A stretch of 31,365 nucleotides of DNA. It comes from JAPLKB01 sp964532465 (GTDB lineage Bacteria; Desulfobacterota; Syntrophorhabdia; Syntrophorhabdales; Syntrophorhabdaceae). Positions 1 through 9,600 of the stretch are shown one piece after another. Every line of letters begins with the position of its first letter. Position 1 is the first letter of the stretch. A program made the translations under genes and the position numbers. Location of the stretch: the NCBI GenBank assembly GCA_964532465.1, contig CAZHHX010000048.1:1-31365 (forward strand), in the 5' to 3' direction. The notes under the pieces were generated by a model. That model saw only the letters and a list, made by a program, of their open reading frames with translations, was not told where the DNA came from and made no database searches.

Positions 1-202
1 CGGCACAGACGGACCGACAGACGCCGCAGGTGCCTTTGCCGACAGTACGACAATCGGCAGGGCCTTGAAAAAAGGCATAAATTCTGATCCCTATTTTGAA
101 AATAACGACACCTATACATTCTTTAAAGAATTGAACGATCTCTTTATCACAGGACCTACAGGAACAAACGTTATGGATTTGCAAATAATTTTAATCAAAT
201 AA
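1..202 (+). CDS. Glycerate 2-kinase, MOFRL family (C-terminal end, partial)
   Basis: An open frame enters from the left edge (first full codon at 2) and ends at TAA 200-202, giving about 66 residues. It begins with GTDGPTDAAGAF and later has ENNDTYTFF and TGPTGTNVMDL. These are the conserved end of the MOFRL-type glycerate kinase / hydroxypyruvate reductase family, where the Gly/Asp-rich stretch lies near the active site and the GPTGTNV stretch closes the protein. Members phosphorylate D-glycerate to 2-phosphoglycerate in the cytoplasm. The N-terminal part lies outside the window. The gene converges on the CoA-transferase gene, and the two coding ends overlap by 8 bp with no room for a terminator. 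The family call is confident; the exact substrate is not. Confidence 0.85.
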   Translation, partial: GTDGPTDAAGAFADSTTIGRALKKGINSDPYFENNDTYTFFKELNDLFITGPTGTNVMDLQIILIK

Positions 203-1496
203 TATACATATTTTCAGCCTTTTGAAATAATTCTTCCCGAAATCGGGGATGAGCAAGCCCTATTATGGCAATAGCCCTCTCCTTTGTTGACTTGCCCTTA
301 AGGTTTGCAGCGCCGAATTCCGTGACAATAAAATGGGTATCCGCCCTTGGAGTTGTAACTGTTGAGCCGTAATCAAGACGGTCTACTATTCTTGATATAT
401 TTCCTTTATCGGCCGTGGCATAAAAAGCGATGATTGATTTGCCTTCTTTTGCATCAAAGGCGCCACGAACAAAGTCCAGTTGTCCTCCTGTCCCGCTGAA
501 CTGCTTTCCGTAAAGAAACTCTGCGTTACATTGACCGGTAAGGTCAACCTGGAGCACGGCATTGACAGATATCATACGATCGTTTCGCGCAATGACTGAA
601 GGGTGATTTGTGTAGGAAACAGGATAACTCTCTATGGAAGGATTATTGTTCATAAACTCAAGCATCTTCTCGTCGCCGATGGCGTTCGTAAAAATATGCT
701 TTCTCGGATGAAGCGTTTTTTTGGCGCCTGTTATTACTCCCTTTTTGATAAGATTGACCATGACGGGACTGAAAACCTCCGTATGAAGACCAAGGTCCTT
801 ATGTCCCTCCAGATACCCGCCAACCACGCTCGGCAAGGTTCCGAAACCCAGTTGCAGGCATGCGCCATCGGGGATCATCTCCGCGATGGTTTTGCCGATG
901 ATTTTATCCTCCGGTCTCGAATCCGGATTCGGCAGCGCAACAAGAGGCCTGTGATTCTCAACAACTGCATCCACCTCGGAGATATGAATGGACGAATCAC
1001 CGAAAACCCGGGGCATATAATGGTTTACTTCCACGATAAGTTCTCTGGCTGCGCGGGCTGCGGTAGACGTGTAATCATTTGCTGTACCGAAGGAAAAAAA
1101 TCCGCTCTGATCCATCGGTGAAACAGTGGTTACGCAGACGTCAACGCCTATAAACTCCGTAAGCAGCCTCGGCACCTGATGGAAGTGATTGGGGACAAAA
1201 TAGGCAAGTCCTGTATGCACAAGCCCGCGCGAACCGGCGCCGACAAATTGGGCGTGAACCTCCACGCAGTCCATCAGATCCGTGGCAAGCAAGGTATCGC
1301 GCATATGTTTAAAAGGAAGACCTGCAAAGACCTTGAGTCTTTTCAAGTCTCCTGCTCTTAAACGGTTTGCAATTGACATAAGCAAAGCTGGAGGTTCTGC
1401 CAATCCAAAACCGTGGACCAGCATATCGCCTTCCTTTACCAAGCCTGCCGCCTGTTCCCCTGTAACAAGTTTCTGTTTGTATTCAGTTTCATACAT
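195..1496 (-). CDS. Acetyl-CoA hydrolase/transferase family protein (4-hydroxybutyrate CoA-transferase-like)
   Basis: This 433-residue cytoplasmic protein has the usual length of the 4-hydroxybutyrate/acetyl-CoA CoA-transferase family. Recognisable blocks are FGTANDYT (about 136-143), the Gly-rich LQLGFGTLP (214-222), HTEVFSP (238-244) with the presumed catalytic Glu240 that forms the acyl-glutamyl anhydride, NHPSVIARND (298-307), VDLTGQCNAE (317-326) and FSGTGGQLDFVRGA (333-346). The family moves CoA between acetyl-CoA and short-chain or hydroxy acids. The actual acid cannot be read from sequence. The start is ATG at 1496 with an AAAGGAG ribosome site six bases upstream. It is the last gene of a three-gene minus-strand operon, 18 bp after the racemase-like gene, so acyl-CoA activation or exchange is the likely shared job. 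Confidence 0.9.
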   Translation of the reverse strand: MYETEYKQKLVTGEQAAGLVKEGDMLVHGFGLAEPPALLMSIANRLRAGDLKRLKVFAGLPFKHMRDTLLATDLMDCVEVHAQFVGAGSRGLVHTGLAYFVPNHFHQVPRLLTEFIGVDVCVTTVSPMDQSGFFSFGTANDYTSTAARAARELIVEVNHYMPRVFGDSSIHISEVDAVVENHRPLVALPNPDSRPEDKIIGKTIAEMIPDGACLQLGFGTLPSVVGGYLEGHKDLGLHTEVFSPVMVNLIKKGVITGAKKTLHPRKHIFTNAIGDEKMLEFMNNNPSIESYPVSYTNHPSVIARNDRMISVNAVLQVDLTGQCNAEFLYGKQFSGTGGQLDFVRGAFDAKEGKSIIAFYATADKGNISRIVDRLDYGSTVTTPRADTHFIVTEFGAANLKGKSTKERAIAIIGLAHPRFREELFQKAENMYII

Positions 1497-1514
1497 ATAA
1501 GACTCCTTTAAAAG

Positions 1515-2360
1515 TTATCTTACTGCCACAATGGGCAGATCAAACGTCACAGCCCATGCTTCCCATTCGACAGCATTTTTTGTAAGGAATATCTCCTGCA
1601 ATTGCCCATAGCTCACGTCGGATTGGTGAAAACCGAGTTCTCCTGTCAGTCTTTTCCAGAAATGGGGTTCCAACGCCGCGACGGCAATCCACCCCTGCCG
1701 TGTTTCATAAATATTATATCGGGATAATCCGCCTCCGAACATTCCTCCCGGCACAGACAGTCCGTATCGAAGTGGTTCGGTGAAATATTCAGCGCATTCA
1801 GACAGTGCGACCTCAATATATCCGCCGCCGTTACCCTGTTCGCGTGAATAAAGAAGTCCCAACGCGCTGCTCACCGCCCTTTCCGCGCCCGCAAGGTCAG
1901 CCAGAAAGGTACGAGGAAAATGAGGCGGAGACAAAAGCCCGAGCGCGGCCTGATAGGTTAAATCGTGACCGGCTTTGTTGTGGTTAGGTGAGGGATAACC
2001 CACTATCGCAACCTGACATAGGCGGGGATATCGGGAATGAAGTTCCTTCCACCCAAATCCGAGTTTTTCAAGGGCCGACGGCCGGAATGAGGTAAGGAGC
2101 AGGTCACTTTCTTTTAACAAATGTTCCATTTCATCATGCCCTTTTGCAGTTTTGAGATCGAGATGTAAAACCGTTTGTTTTATGCACAGGGCTTCGTACC
2201 AGGAGGGGCAATACTCCCTGAAAGGGTCTCCGCCAGGAGGCTCAATCTTTGTGACTGAGGCTCCTAATTGACTGAGTTTTGCCGCTGCCGCCGGACCAGG
2301 CAAATTAAGAGACAGATTTACTGTTTTGATATTACGGAGAGGTTCATTATTGCTGTTCAT
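1515..2360 (-). CDS. CaiB/BaiF family (class III) protein, alpha-methylacyl-CoA racemase-like, short
   Basis: The 281-residue protein opens with the CaiB/BaiF N-terminal pattern: a Pro-Gly-Pro turn at 21-23, then QLGASVTKIEPPGGDPFR at 31-48. It continues with AGHDLTY (130-136) and FLADLAGAERAVSSALGLL (152-170). His132 and Asp155 fall where alpha-methylacyl-CoA racemase has its catalytic His/Asp pair; plain CoA-transferases of the class need only the Asp. The family normally has 360-400 residues, so this is a short form that lacks much of the C-terminal part. Whether it is active, or a partner of the neighbouring transferase, is open. An AAGGAAG ribosome site precedes ATG 2360. The start lies 11 bp after the GNAT gene stop, indicating one operon. 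Confidence 0.8.
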   Translation of the reverse strand: MNSNNEPLRNIKTVNLSLNLPGPAAAAKLSQLGASVTKIEPPGGDPFREYCPSWYEALCIKQTVLHLDLKTAKGHDEMEHLLKESDLLLTSFRPSALEKLGFGWKELHSRYPRLCQVAIVGYPSPNHNKAGHDLTYQAALGLLSPPHFPRTFLADLAGAERAVSSALGLLYSREQGNGGGYIEVALSECAEYFTEPLRYGLSVPGGMFGGGLSRYNIYETRQGWIAVAALEPHFWKRLTGELGFHQSDVSYGQLQEIFLTKNAVEWEAWAVTFDLPIVAVR

Positions 2361-2371
2361 TATACACTTCC

Positions 2372-3385
2372 TTATATTACCATTATTCTGTTTTTCCGGA
2401 TGCTATGCCAATCGTCATGGATAAAGGTATGGATTTTTTCCGCTCTGTCAGAGTACAGATGGATTCCATTCCAGTTAGGCTGCGCCGGTACCTTCTGCAT
2501 CATGAGGCCGTCCATGTCAAACCAGCGCGGAAAAACACCGCTGAAGAAATACCCGATTTTTCTTAACATCCCGGCAGTTTCCCCGATCCAGGGCCATGAA
2601 GACTTCAGCCACACCTGTATGACTTTTATGTTCCGGTTCAAAAGGTCTCGTTCTTTTATGGTAAACACTTCTTCAAAATCTGATCCTGCCACGGTAACGG
2701 CAATACGGGCAACCTCTGCAAATTCGAAGACCTTGGTTGACATTTCCGTAGGCTGATCAGTCGGCATATTCTCTGCGGATACAATAATTGAGCGGCTATC
2801 GTCAAGACCGTCGTAAATATAGCGGATTATGTCTTCATAGACTTCCGGCACATATACGTTATGGGGTTTCAGGACAAAGGACCTGAACATGTCGAGGACA
2901 GCCACCCTTCCGGTGACGGTAGGGTCTTTTTTATAGAGTTCAGCGGGCATAAGGTCTATCTCGATGCCTGTTTCAATAGTCTTTATCATTGCCCCTGCCT
3001 TCTGTGTATGGATGTGGTTACATACCGCTTCTCCGAAGTATGCTTCAGATTCGGGCAAAATCTGTATGTATTTTTCAACATATTCAAAGAGAAGCCGCCC
3101 GATACCGCCGCCGCGGACATCAGATGAGACCACCCCCTGGCCGAATTCGTAAATGCCTTTGTATGGTGTTGATTGATAAAGGGCTCCATAGGCTACAATG
3201 CTATCGAAATCCGAACGGACAACAAAGGGGAAATAATGGCCTCCCTCAAGGGCAGCAATGAGCATTTCCGGGTGATAAACCGTTTTGACCGGGTATGCGT
3301 CACCATACACATCAAGAAAAAGACGCGATACTTTTTCCGCATCAATGGGCTGAAACGGTTCAACTCTGTATGAAGCATCTGCCAT
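2372..3385 (-). CDS. GNAT-fold acyltransferase-like protein with unassigned C-terminal half
   Basis: The protein has 337 residues. The N-terminal half (about 6-150) has the GNAT layout, and the acetyl-CoA pyrophosphate-binding motif RGGGIG sits at 91-96 after the strand GQGVVSSDV. The C-terminal half (about 170-337) has no motif I recognise; it may be a second, decayed GNAT lobe, or it may be specific to this family. The start ATG 3385 is supported by AGGAGG five bases upstream. It leads the operon with a racemase-like gene and an acetyl-CoA hydrolase/transferase. A role in acyl-CoA use, or lysine acetylation of a pathway enzyme, is plausible from context only. Confidence 0.7.
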   Translation of the reverse strand: MADASYRVEPFQPIDAEKVSRLFLDVYGDAYPVKTVYHPEMLIAALEGGHYFPFVVRSDFDSIVAYGALYQSTPYKGIYEFGQGVVSSDVRGGGIGRLLFEYVEKYIQILPESEAYFGEAVCNHIHTQKAGAMIKTIETGIEIDLMPAELYKKDPTVTGRVAVLDMFRSFVLKPHNVYVPEVYEDIIRYIYDGLDDSRSIIVSAENMPTDQPTEMSTKVFEFAEVARIAVTVAGSDFEEVFTIKERDLLNRNIKVIQVWLKSSWPWIGETAGMLRKIGYFFSGVFPRWFDMDGLMMQKVPAQPNWNGIHLYSDRAEKIHTFIHDDWHSIRKNRIMVI

Positions 3386-3402
3386 TAAGCCTCCTGTATA
3401 AA

Positions 3403-3589
3403 TCAGGTTCTTGTCGCCCCCGATTCTGCAGACCTCTCAAGAATAGTTTTGACAAATTTCCGGAAACCGGGTATTCGTGCAGTGTCGACGCGCTTTCCCG
3501 TGGTGTCGGAATTGATTTCCGGAACAAAATCCGCCTTTGTGTGCGTATGGGCATCCTACGGGCTCAATCCCGGCTAAAAGACGGCTCAT
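3403..3589 (-). pseudogene. Small broken reading frame of unknown family upstream of the GNAT gene
   Basis: On the minus strand an ATG at 3589 opens a frame (MSRLLAGIEPVG...). Without a frameshift it soon stops in low-quality sequence. A second frame, lacking any start codon and preceded in frame by TAG at 3556-3558, reads ADFVPEINSDTTGKRVD followed by IPGFRKFVKTILERSAE, and stops at 3403-3405. It looks protein-like. The interval is 187 bases, so removing one base would join the two into about 61 residues. The stop lies 17 bp before the GNAT start, an operon-like distance. I do not recognise the family. It may be a gene with a one-base deletion or insertion, a sequencing error, or the tail of a deleted larger gene. 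Confidence 0.35.
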
Positions 3590-3677
3590 GCTGACCTTTT
3601 TAATAATAGTTTTCTATTGAACATTTACAATTTATTGTATCTTAATTTGATTCCATTTGGAACACAAGGAAATTTAA

Positions 3678-3782
3678 CTAAATCTTAAATTGCCCTACTA
3701 CCTTCTTCAAATCACCTGATAAAACCGCCAGACCATTCGATGCCTGTTCTATCTCTTCATCATTGTTGCTTATTTTCAGTCA
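3678..3782 (-). pseudogene. C-terminal remnant of a methyl-accepting chemotaxis protein
   Basis: The minus-strand frame ending at TAG 3678-3680 reads NNDEEIEQASNGLAVLSGDL then KKVVGQFKI. This matches the way methyl-accepting chemotaxis proteins end: an acidic/Gln heptad helix, an LxxLAxDL-type segment, and a final VxxFKI. Upstream the frame is closed by TGA at 3780-3782 after only 34 residues, so the ligand-binding, HAMP and signalling hairpin regions are absent. It is best read as what remains of a deleted chemoreceptor gene. The family reading rests on pattern recognition of a short stretch. Confidence 0.5.
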
Positions 3783-3854
3783 CGCTTATTTTATTCATTC
3801 TCTTTTGTTTTGATTATGGTGAAAACATAATTTATTCAATGGTTTCAATGAATT

Positions 3855-6665
3855 CTATTGACGGCAAAGCCCGTTAAAGGGGCACTTATTGCATAGATCG
3901 TCGTCAAAGGGTTTGAAGGGTTTTGAGCTGTCTGATAAATCCCTTAAAACTGTTTTAATGCCATTCATATACATATCCAGCGCCGACTCTCTGTCAATGC
4001 CCTCTTTGTCCTCAAACAACAATTCCTCTTCGTTATTTTTAAGAAGCACCAGCTTCGCGTTGATGTCTTTTATGGGCGCTGAAAACATTTGTTGAAACAG
4101 ATATACATAAAGAGGCAGTTGAAAGGATTCAACATTTTTATGAATATCATCAATGGAGCTGAAATCGGTTTTTTTCAGGATATTCTGTGAATATTGCCGT
4201 GTGTTGCCTGTTTTATAATCAATTATCATATTTTCGTTGTTATAGAGAGAAAGATCAATTCTGTCTATTCTCCCCTTGAACCGGATGGGCCCGTCACTTG
4301 TGGTTATATCGCCCCTTATTGTTTCTTCAAGATATTGAATGATGAACGTTCCGGGCGCATTCCTTATGCTTTTTCTTAAAAACCCCTCCAGCTTGTAGCG
4401 TGCCAGTGTTTTAAAAAGATAGTAATCTCCGGTAACCACCTTATCTTTAAAAGAGCTTTCAATTTCCTCATACATCTTATTGAGGATATCGTCGTAATGT
4501 GACGGATCAATCTCCCTTTTTATAAAACCCTTAAAAGTATCAAAGAGAATACGATGGATCAGATTCCCCCTGTCCATTATGTCTATATCTTCTGTTATAA
4601 AGCGTTTTTCTTCAAATTTGAGGATATTGCTGTAGTAAAACAGTATGGGACATTTTATGTAATTGTCTATCGCTGAGGGCGAATAGACCATATTCCTGAT
4701 TTTTTTAAGTGTTATGTCTGTCTTTTTTATCACAGGCATGGACATGCCTGGTTTTAGATTGACTTTATTCGCTGTATGTTCAACAGGGATGACATTGAGC
4801 TGTTTTTTCAGTTTCTCCTGTTCCCAGAGAAGCTGCTCAATATACCTGCTTCGCTGTTTGTCTTCGGCGTCAATATAGAGCATGTGCGCCTCTTTCGCGG
4901 ATCTGATGAGACGGTAAAAGTAATACCGGTATATCTCTTCGTTGAATTCAGGTGACGGAATGCCGAGTTTATCGTATATTCCCAAGGGTATGAGGGGATC
5001 TATCCTTTTTGGCTGAGGCATGATCCCTTCATTCACGTCGAGCATAATAACAGCGTCAAAGGCGATACTCCTCGATTCAAGAACGCCGATAATCTCCAGG
5101 TCCTCAATGGGTTTTGTTTCAAAGGGCAGATTGATTGTTTTCAGGTGGTGCAGTATAAAGTCGCAGAGTATTCTTTTATTTTCTTCTTTATCAGAATGCA
5201 TGGTTTCTCTGCAAAACCGGGTATTTTTCAGATCTTCAAGGGATTCATATACTTCCTTGAATATCTCTTCTGAAAGCACGTAAGAGCGAAGAGGCGTATA
5301 TGTGAGAATGAACTGGAGCGATGCATCCAAAGCCCCGGATATTTCGAACAAATTATCTGTCTTTTCAATATTTCGAAAGAATATCTCATGCAATTCTTTC
5401 AGGATTTTATGTTCAGTTCCTGTTATTGGTTCCTTCCCCTGCAGTACTGATTCAACTTCTTCCAATCTGATAAAGGGTTTGCCTGAAATACTGCTTTGGA
5501 TATCTCCGGTAAGCAATTTTTCAATATGATAGATGAGGGCCCTTACATTTTCCGGCGCTTCAAGGTTTTTTATAAAGGGGTGGAGGAGCACCTGGAGATA
5601 GCTGCCCGTTGAATACAGCCCTCCCTTACGCTTTGTAAGCTGGGCATTTAATATGTTCGCGATCAGATCAAAGACGGATGTCCTCGAAAAAGGGTATCCA
5701 AGGGAAATATTGTATTTTGTGTCAATCCGGTCAACAGCAAAGGTAAGAAGAGGAAAAAGCGATTCCGACAAAGGCAGAACAAGGGCAGTTTTTTTTGAAT
5801 TGATTGCCTTCAGTATTTCCTGCGCCTTCATGATCTCGGAATGGGTGTCGAATCCGGCATAGATTTTTACAAGCGCCGGTTCTGTAGTTTGACACTTAAT
5901 CTCTTCAATGCCTGCGTCGAGATATGAAACAAACTGTTTTAATATGGGCCATTCTTCGGGATTGCCTTCTATGACTATCTCTGCCTTGCCTCTCTCGCAG
6001 ATAGTCTTAATAAGCTTTTTCTCCACTTCTCCTGTCGCGTAAAGCCCCGCGAAGAAAATCATTTCGAATTCACTGAAGTCAATATTTTCAATAACATCAA
6101 GGGAACAGAGGTGTTTTAATCCGGGGGTAAAACATTTTTGCTCTTTCAGTAATGCGTGAAATTCCTCCCTTAAGATGCTTATGTTCATCAGGAGTTTGTT
6201 TATGTTTTCAGGGATGTCGTACCCTATCTTTGCGTTATTTTCTAAAGAAAGGAGCTTTGTATCGGGAATATTTTCCATGTCTAACTGGTTGATGAAATCG
6301 AGCATGTAACGCCCCCAGGAAAAGAATTCCCCGAAACCCTTTTGCTTTAAAGTGTGGTCATTAAAGGCCTTTAGCGACTGAACCGATTGATAGAGCAGCC
6401 AGATGGCGTCGGTATATTCAATATCCGAATAGTTGTCGTATCGCTGCTTTACCATGTAATCTATAAATTCCTCTATGGAGAAGAATGTGGGGGCGTAAAA
6501 GGGCTTTTGAAAATGTTCCGCGAGCCTTCTCTTGAGATAGAGAGACGGTCTTTTGCCGGGGAAAACAACGGCAACTCTTGATATGTCTTCGCTGCGGCTA
6601 AGGATAAAATCCTTCAGCGCGTCAATAAAATCAGAACCGAACGGTATGGAATATATCTTTTTCAT
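3855..6665 (-). CDS. addB: AddB-type PD-(D/E)XK nuclease / inactivated helicase subunit
   Basis: This 936-residue protein has an N-terminal inactivated helicase fold: FPGKRPSLYLKRRL at 35-48 stands where a true Walker A would be. A helicase-like block DAVIMLDVNEGIMPQ (537-551) follows. The C-terminal RecB-family nuclease has His704, Asp801 (GRID) and the catalytic pair Asp816/Lys818 in IIDYKTG. Four cysteines, Cys672 (YIKCP) and Cys925, Cys928, Cys934 at the very end, have the spacing of the AddB iron-sulfur clasp. With AddA it would resect double-strand breaks for RecA loading, or degrade foreign linear DNA. The start ATG 6665 overlaps the upstream helicase stop by four bases, so the subunits are translationally coupled. 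Confidence 0.82.
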   Translation of the reverse strand: MKKIYSIPFGSDFIDALKDFILSRSEDISRVAVVFPGKRPSLYLKRRLAEHFQKPFYAPTFFSIEEFIDYMVKQRYDNYSDIEYTDAIWLLYQSVQSLKAFNDHTLKQKGFGEFFSWGRYMLDFINQLDMENIPDTKLLSLENNAKIGYDIPENINKLLMNISILREEFHALLKEQKCFTPGLKHLCSLDVIENIDFSEFEMIFFAGLYATGEVEKKLIKTICERGKAEIVIEGNPEEWPILKQFVSYLDAGIEEIKCQTTEPALVKIYAGFDTHSEIMKAQEILKAINSKKTALVLPLSESLFPLLTFAVDRIDTKYNISLGYPFSRTSVFDLIANILNAQLTKRKGGLYSTGSYLQVLLHPFIKNLEAPENVRALIYHIEKLLTGDIQSSISGKPFIRLEEVESVLQGKEPITGTEHKILKELHEIFFRNIEKTDNLFEISGALDASLQFILTYTPLRSYVLSEEIFKEVYESLEDLKNTRFCRETMHSDKEENKRILCDFILHHLKTINLPFETKPIEDLEIIGVLESRSIAFDAVIMLDVNEGIMPQPKRIDPLIPLGIYDKLGIPSPEFNEEIYRYYFYRLIRSAKEAHMLYIDAEDKQRSRYIEQLLWEQEKLKKQLNVIPVEHTANKVNLKPGMSMPVIKKTDITLKKIRNMVYSPSAIDNYIKCPILFYYSNILKFEEKRFITEDIDIMDRGNLIHRILFDTFKGFIKREIDPSHYDDILNKMYEEIESSFKDKVVTGDYYLFKTLARYKLEGFLRKSIRNAPGTFIIQYLEETIRGDITTSDGPIRFKGRIDRIDLSLYNNENMIIDYKTGNTRQYSQNILKKTDFSSIDDIHKNVESFQLPLYVYLFQQMFSAPIKDINAKLVLLKNNEEELLFEDKEGIDRESALDMYMNGIKTVLRDLSDSSKPFKPFDDDLCNKCPFNGLCRQ

Positions 6666-9600
6666 ATCTCTTTTATCTGGCCCTCATCAAGATAGAGGAT
6701 GTACTTCTTTATCAAATTGTCCGGATGGATTTGTTCAATAAGACCGGCGTAGTGAACGATCTGCCTGATATGTTCTTCTGAGCGGGTTTCGCCTGTCTTG
6801 AAATCCACGATATCAATACTGCTGTCCCGTATTGTTATCCTGTCTACTTTATAGGTATTGCCGTGAATGTCTATGATCTCCTTTTCCGTATATACCAGCG
6901 CGCCTTCGTCGGGCTGGAAGAACTTCCTGAAGGCAGGATTCTGAAATATCCTGGCGATGATTTTCCCAATCTCATGGGCATATGGATGAAACGCGTATTT
7001 TGCTATGCCGGCAGATACGCATGTGTTCAGAAACCCTTCGTATTTATCGGGCAGCCTTATAATCAAAGAAAGTATATAGTGAATGACATCGCCCTTCTTT
7101 TTCGCGAAGAGCTGTTCTTTAAAAAAGCCCGTCATTCCTTCAGAATTTGCGCCGATTTTCTCCATCCATTTTATGTCATCTCCCAGGTCATCAAATAAAA
7201 GGGCTTCGGCCTCTATTTTTGTTTCCTCCTGCACCCCGTCTTTTTCCTGCGCTATGTTTGTCTGATTTCCCATTCCAATAATATCGCCGCTCACACATGC
7301 CTTCAAATGTTCCATGTTAAAAAGATAATCAATTAAAAAGTTTTTCTGCCTTTTTGAATCGCCGAGAAATATGTAGAGCTCTTTCTCGGCCCGCGTGCAG
7401 GCCACATACATATTATTCAACTCGTCAAGGAGATATTCGGCCTCTTTTTCCTGATAAATTTTCTTCAGCTTTCGCGAATATTTTGTAAAGTCCTTTTTTA
7501 TATACAGCAGATGCATGTCCTCTTCTTCTCTTACGAAATATTTTGTCTTGTCCCTTGAATCGGAAACGCCGAAGGCATTAAGCTTTAAAAAGGGCAGGAT
7601 AACAACAGGGAATTGAAGCCCCTTTGCCCTGTGAATCGTCATGACCTTAACGGCATTTGTCCCTTCAAAGGTATTTAAAAGGAAGGGCTTTTCTCCTTCA
7701 TGGGTGTCCCGGAAGAGTATGCTTGTATTTCCGTTCCAGAAATGCAGAAATTTATTGAGGTTATTTCCTCCCTCTGCTTCTCTTGCTTTTATAAGTTCAC
7801 AAACATGCATAAAATAAGGAGCATCATCAGGAAAAGCTGTCAGAATCCGCCATTTTTTCAGGAAAATGACAACAAGCTCATAAAGAGGCAGATAACCGAC
7901 ACGTTTAAAAAAATATTCAAAATATTCATCCCAGATATCTTGATAATCCTCTTTGAACGCCTCATAGAGATAGCCTGAATTGTTTGTTATCCTCACGTGT
8001 TCGATCCATTGGTTGATCCGGCCTTCAGCCGTCTGAGTTCTGCTTCGGAATATGCTGCCAATGAGAAAACCTGCAAAGGCAAGGTCGTTGTCCGGTGTAT
8101 TGATAAAGCTCAGAAAATTGATCATCTCTTGTATGAGAGGATTATTCCTCACGTTTACGGTAAATTCCGATTCAACGCTGAAATTATTTTCAAGAAGTGT
8201 TCTGACGATGAAACGCGCCTCTTCTTTTCTTCTTACAAGGACTGCGATATCCTTATCCTGAAAAACGCCCCTTTCTTTTATCTGCTGGATCAATTGCCGG
8301 AATCTTTCTTTTACTATCCCATTTTTCTCGTCTTTGGAGAGGAACCTGAAATTATCCTTTATTGATTCCTGTCCTTGCGCATCTGGCTGCTCAGCCATCC
8401 TTTCGATGCGGATGTATCCCTTTCCTGCCTTTGAACTGATAAAATTCTGGGCGGCATCAGCATATGTTTCCATGACTTTTGGTGTATTGTCAGGAGAATA
8501 TTCCTGCGAGGCGGATTCTATGAGTGCGCTGAGGTTGGCGGCATTAAAAACAGTATTATTGAATTGCACTATATATTCATCGCTTCTGTAGTTTTCCGAA
8601 AGCATTAGCTTGTAAACAGGATAGGCGCTGTATTTCATCGCCACTTCATCAACCAGTTCGGATTTGCCGCCCCGCCACCGGTATATGGCCTGTTTTTTAT
8701 CGCCTACAAGAAACAGAGTACCCCCTTTGCTTAGAGCCTCTTCTGCCAGTATCTCCACATTCTTCCATTGGAGGTGGTTCGTGTCCTGAAACTCATCTAT
8801 GAGAAAATGGGAATAACGCTCTGAAAGTGCGTAGTATATTTCAGGTATAAAATGTTCTTTATCCAATATGTGCTGCAAAAGAGTATTCAGTTGCTCTATG
8901 AGGACAAGCCTTTTATTGTGCGTGATTTCCTTGCTCAGCACTTTTTTGAAGAGCAGGTAGATGTCCACGTAGGAAGAAAACTTTGACTCCGAAACTGCCT
9001 CATAAAACATTGACAGCGATTCCAGTATGTCTCTCCATAAATCCTCATGTTCCATATCAGGCTGCGCGCTGCCCTTGTTCAGAGATGCAGCGAGGGTGGG
9101 CCTTAAAAAATAACTGCTTCCTTTGATCTCAGACTTCTTCGAAATGGAGAATTGTTCAATGGTATTGATGAATCTCTTATCGGGTTTCATCCCCTCAGTA
9201 GTTTTCAGGTATAAAGCCAGCCCTGTAATTTCCTCTTCAATGCGGTTTTTGATGCGCTCTATGTGTGATATATTTGCCTTATAGATAAAGGTCGCGTTCT
9301 CCTTTGCTTCTTCCTGCCAGAAGCTGGATATGATATCCCGGAGGAAGTCCTTGGGTATCCAGTTTACGTACTCGCCTTCCAGCTCAATATAGTTTCTTAA
9401 AAACCTGTCGAACCTCTCCCGTACCGTATTGTCTTCAAGTATTTTCTGGAGGCATTCCTGGAGAACAATATCGATATAAGTCGCGGAATCAATAGATATG
9501 TCAAAATCAGGCAGAAGATTCAATTTAAAGGCAGAGGCTTTGAGTGTGAGATTAACGAAACTGTCTATGGTGCTTACATTGAAATCGTAGAAGTTTTTAA

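Larger units (their letters stand above)
3386..3854. other. Gene-poor gap containing decayed coding fragments
   Basis: There is no intact gene in these 469 bases. The left part holds the broken small frame (3403-3589). The middle (3590-3677) is AT-rich with no motif I recognise. The right part holds the chemoreceptor tail (3678-3782). From 3783 to 3854 is AT-rich sequence just beyond the end of the AddB-like gene, with no clear hairpin terminator. The mix suggests a former deletion or recombination point. Confidence 0.5.

Noticed and set aside
546..563. Gln316 in the CoA-transferase at a spot that often has Glu (LQVDLTGQ), suggesting a dead enzyme
   Set aside because: The catalytic Glu of this family corresponds to Glu240 in HTEVFSP, which is present; position 316 is not the nucleophile.
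603..1121. A 172-residue plus-strand frame
   Set aside because: It lies wholly opposite the CoA-transferase gene, has no ribosome site and an unnatural composition.
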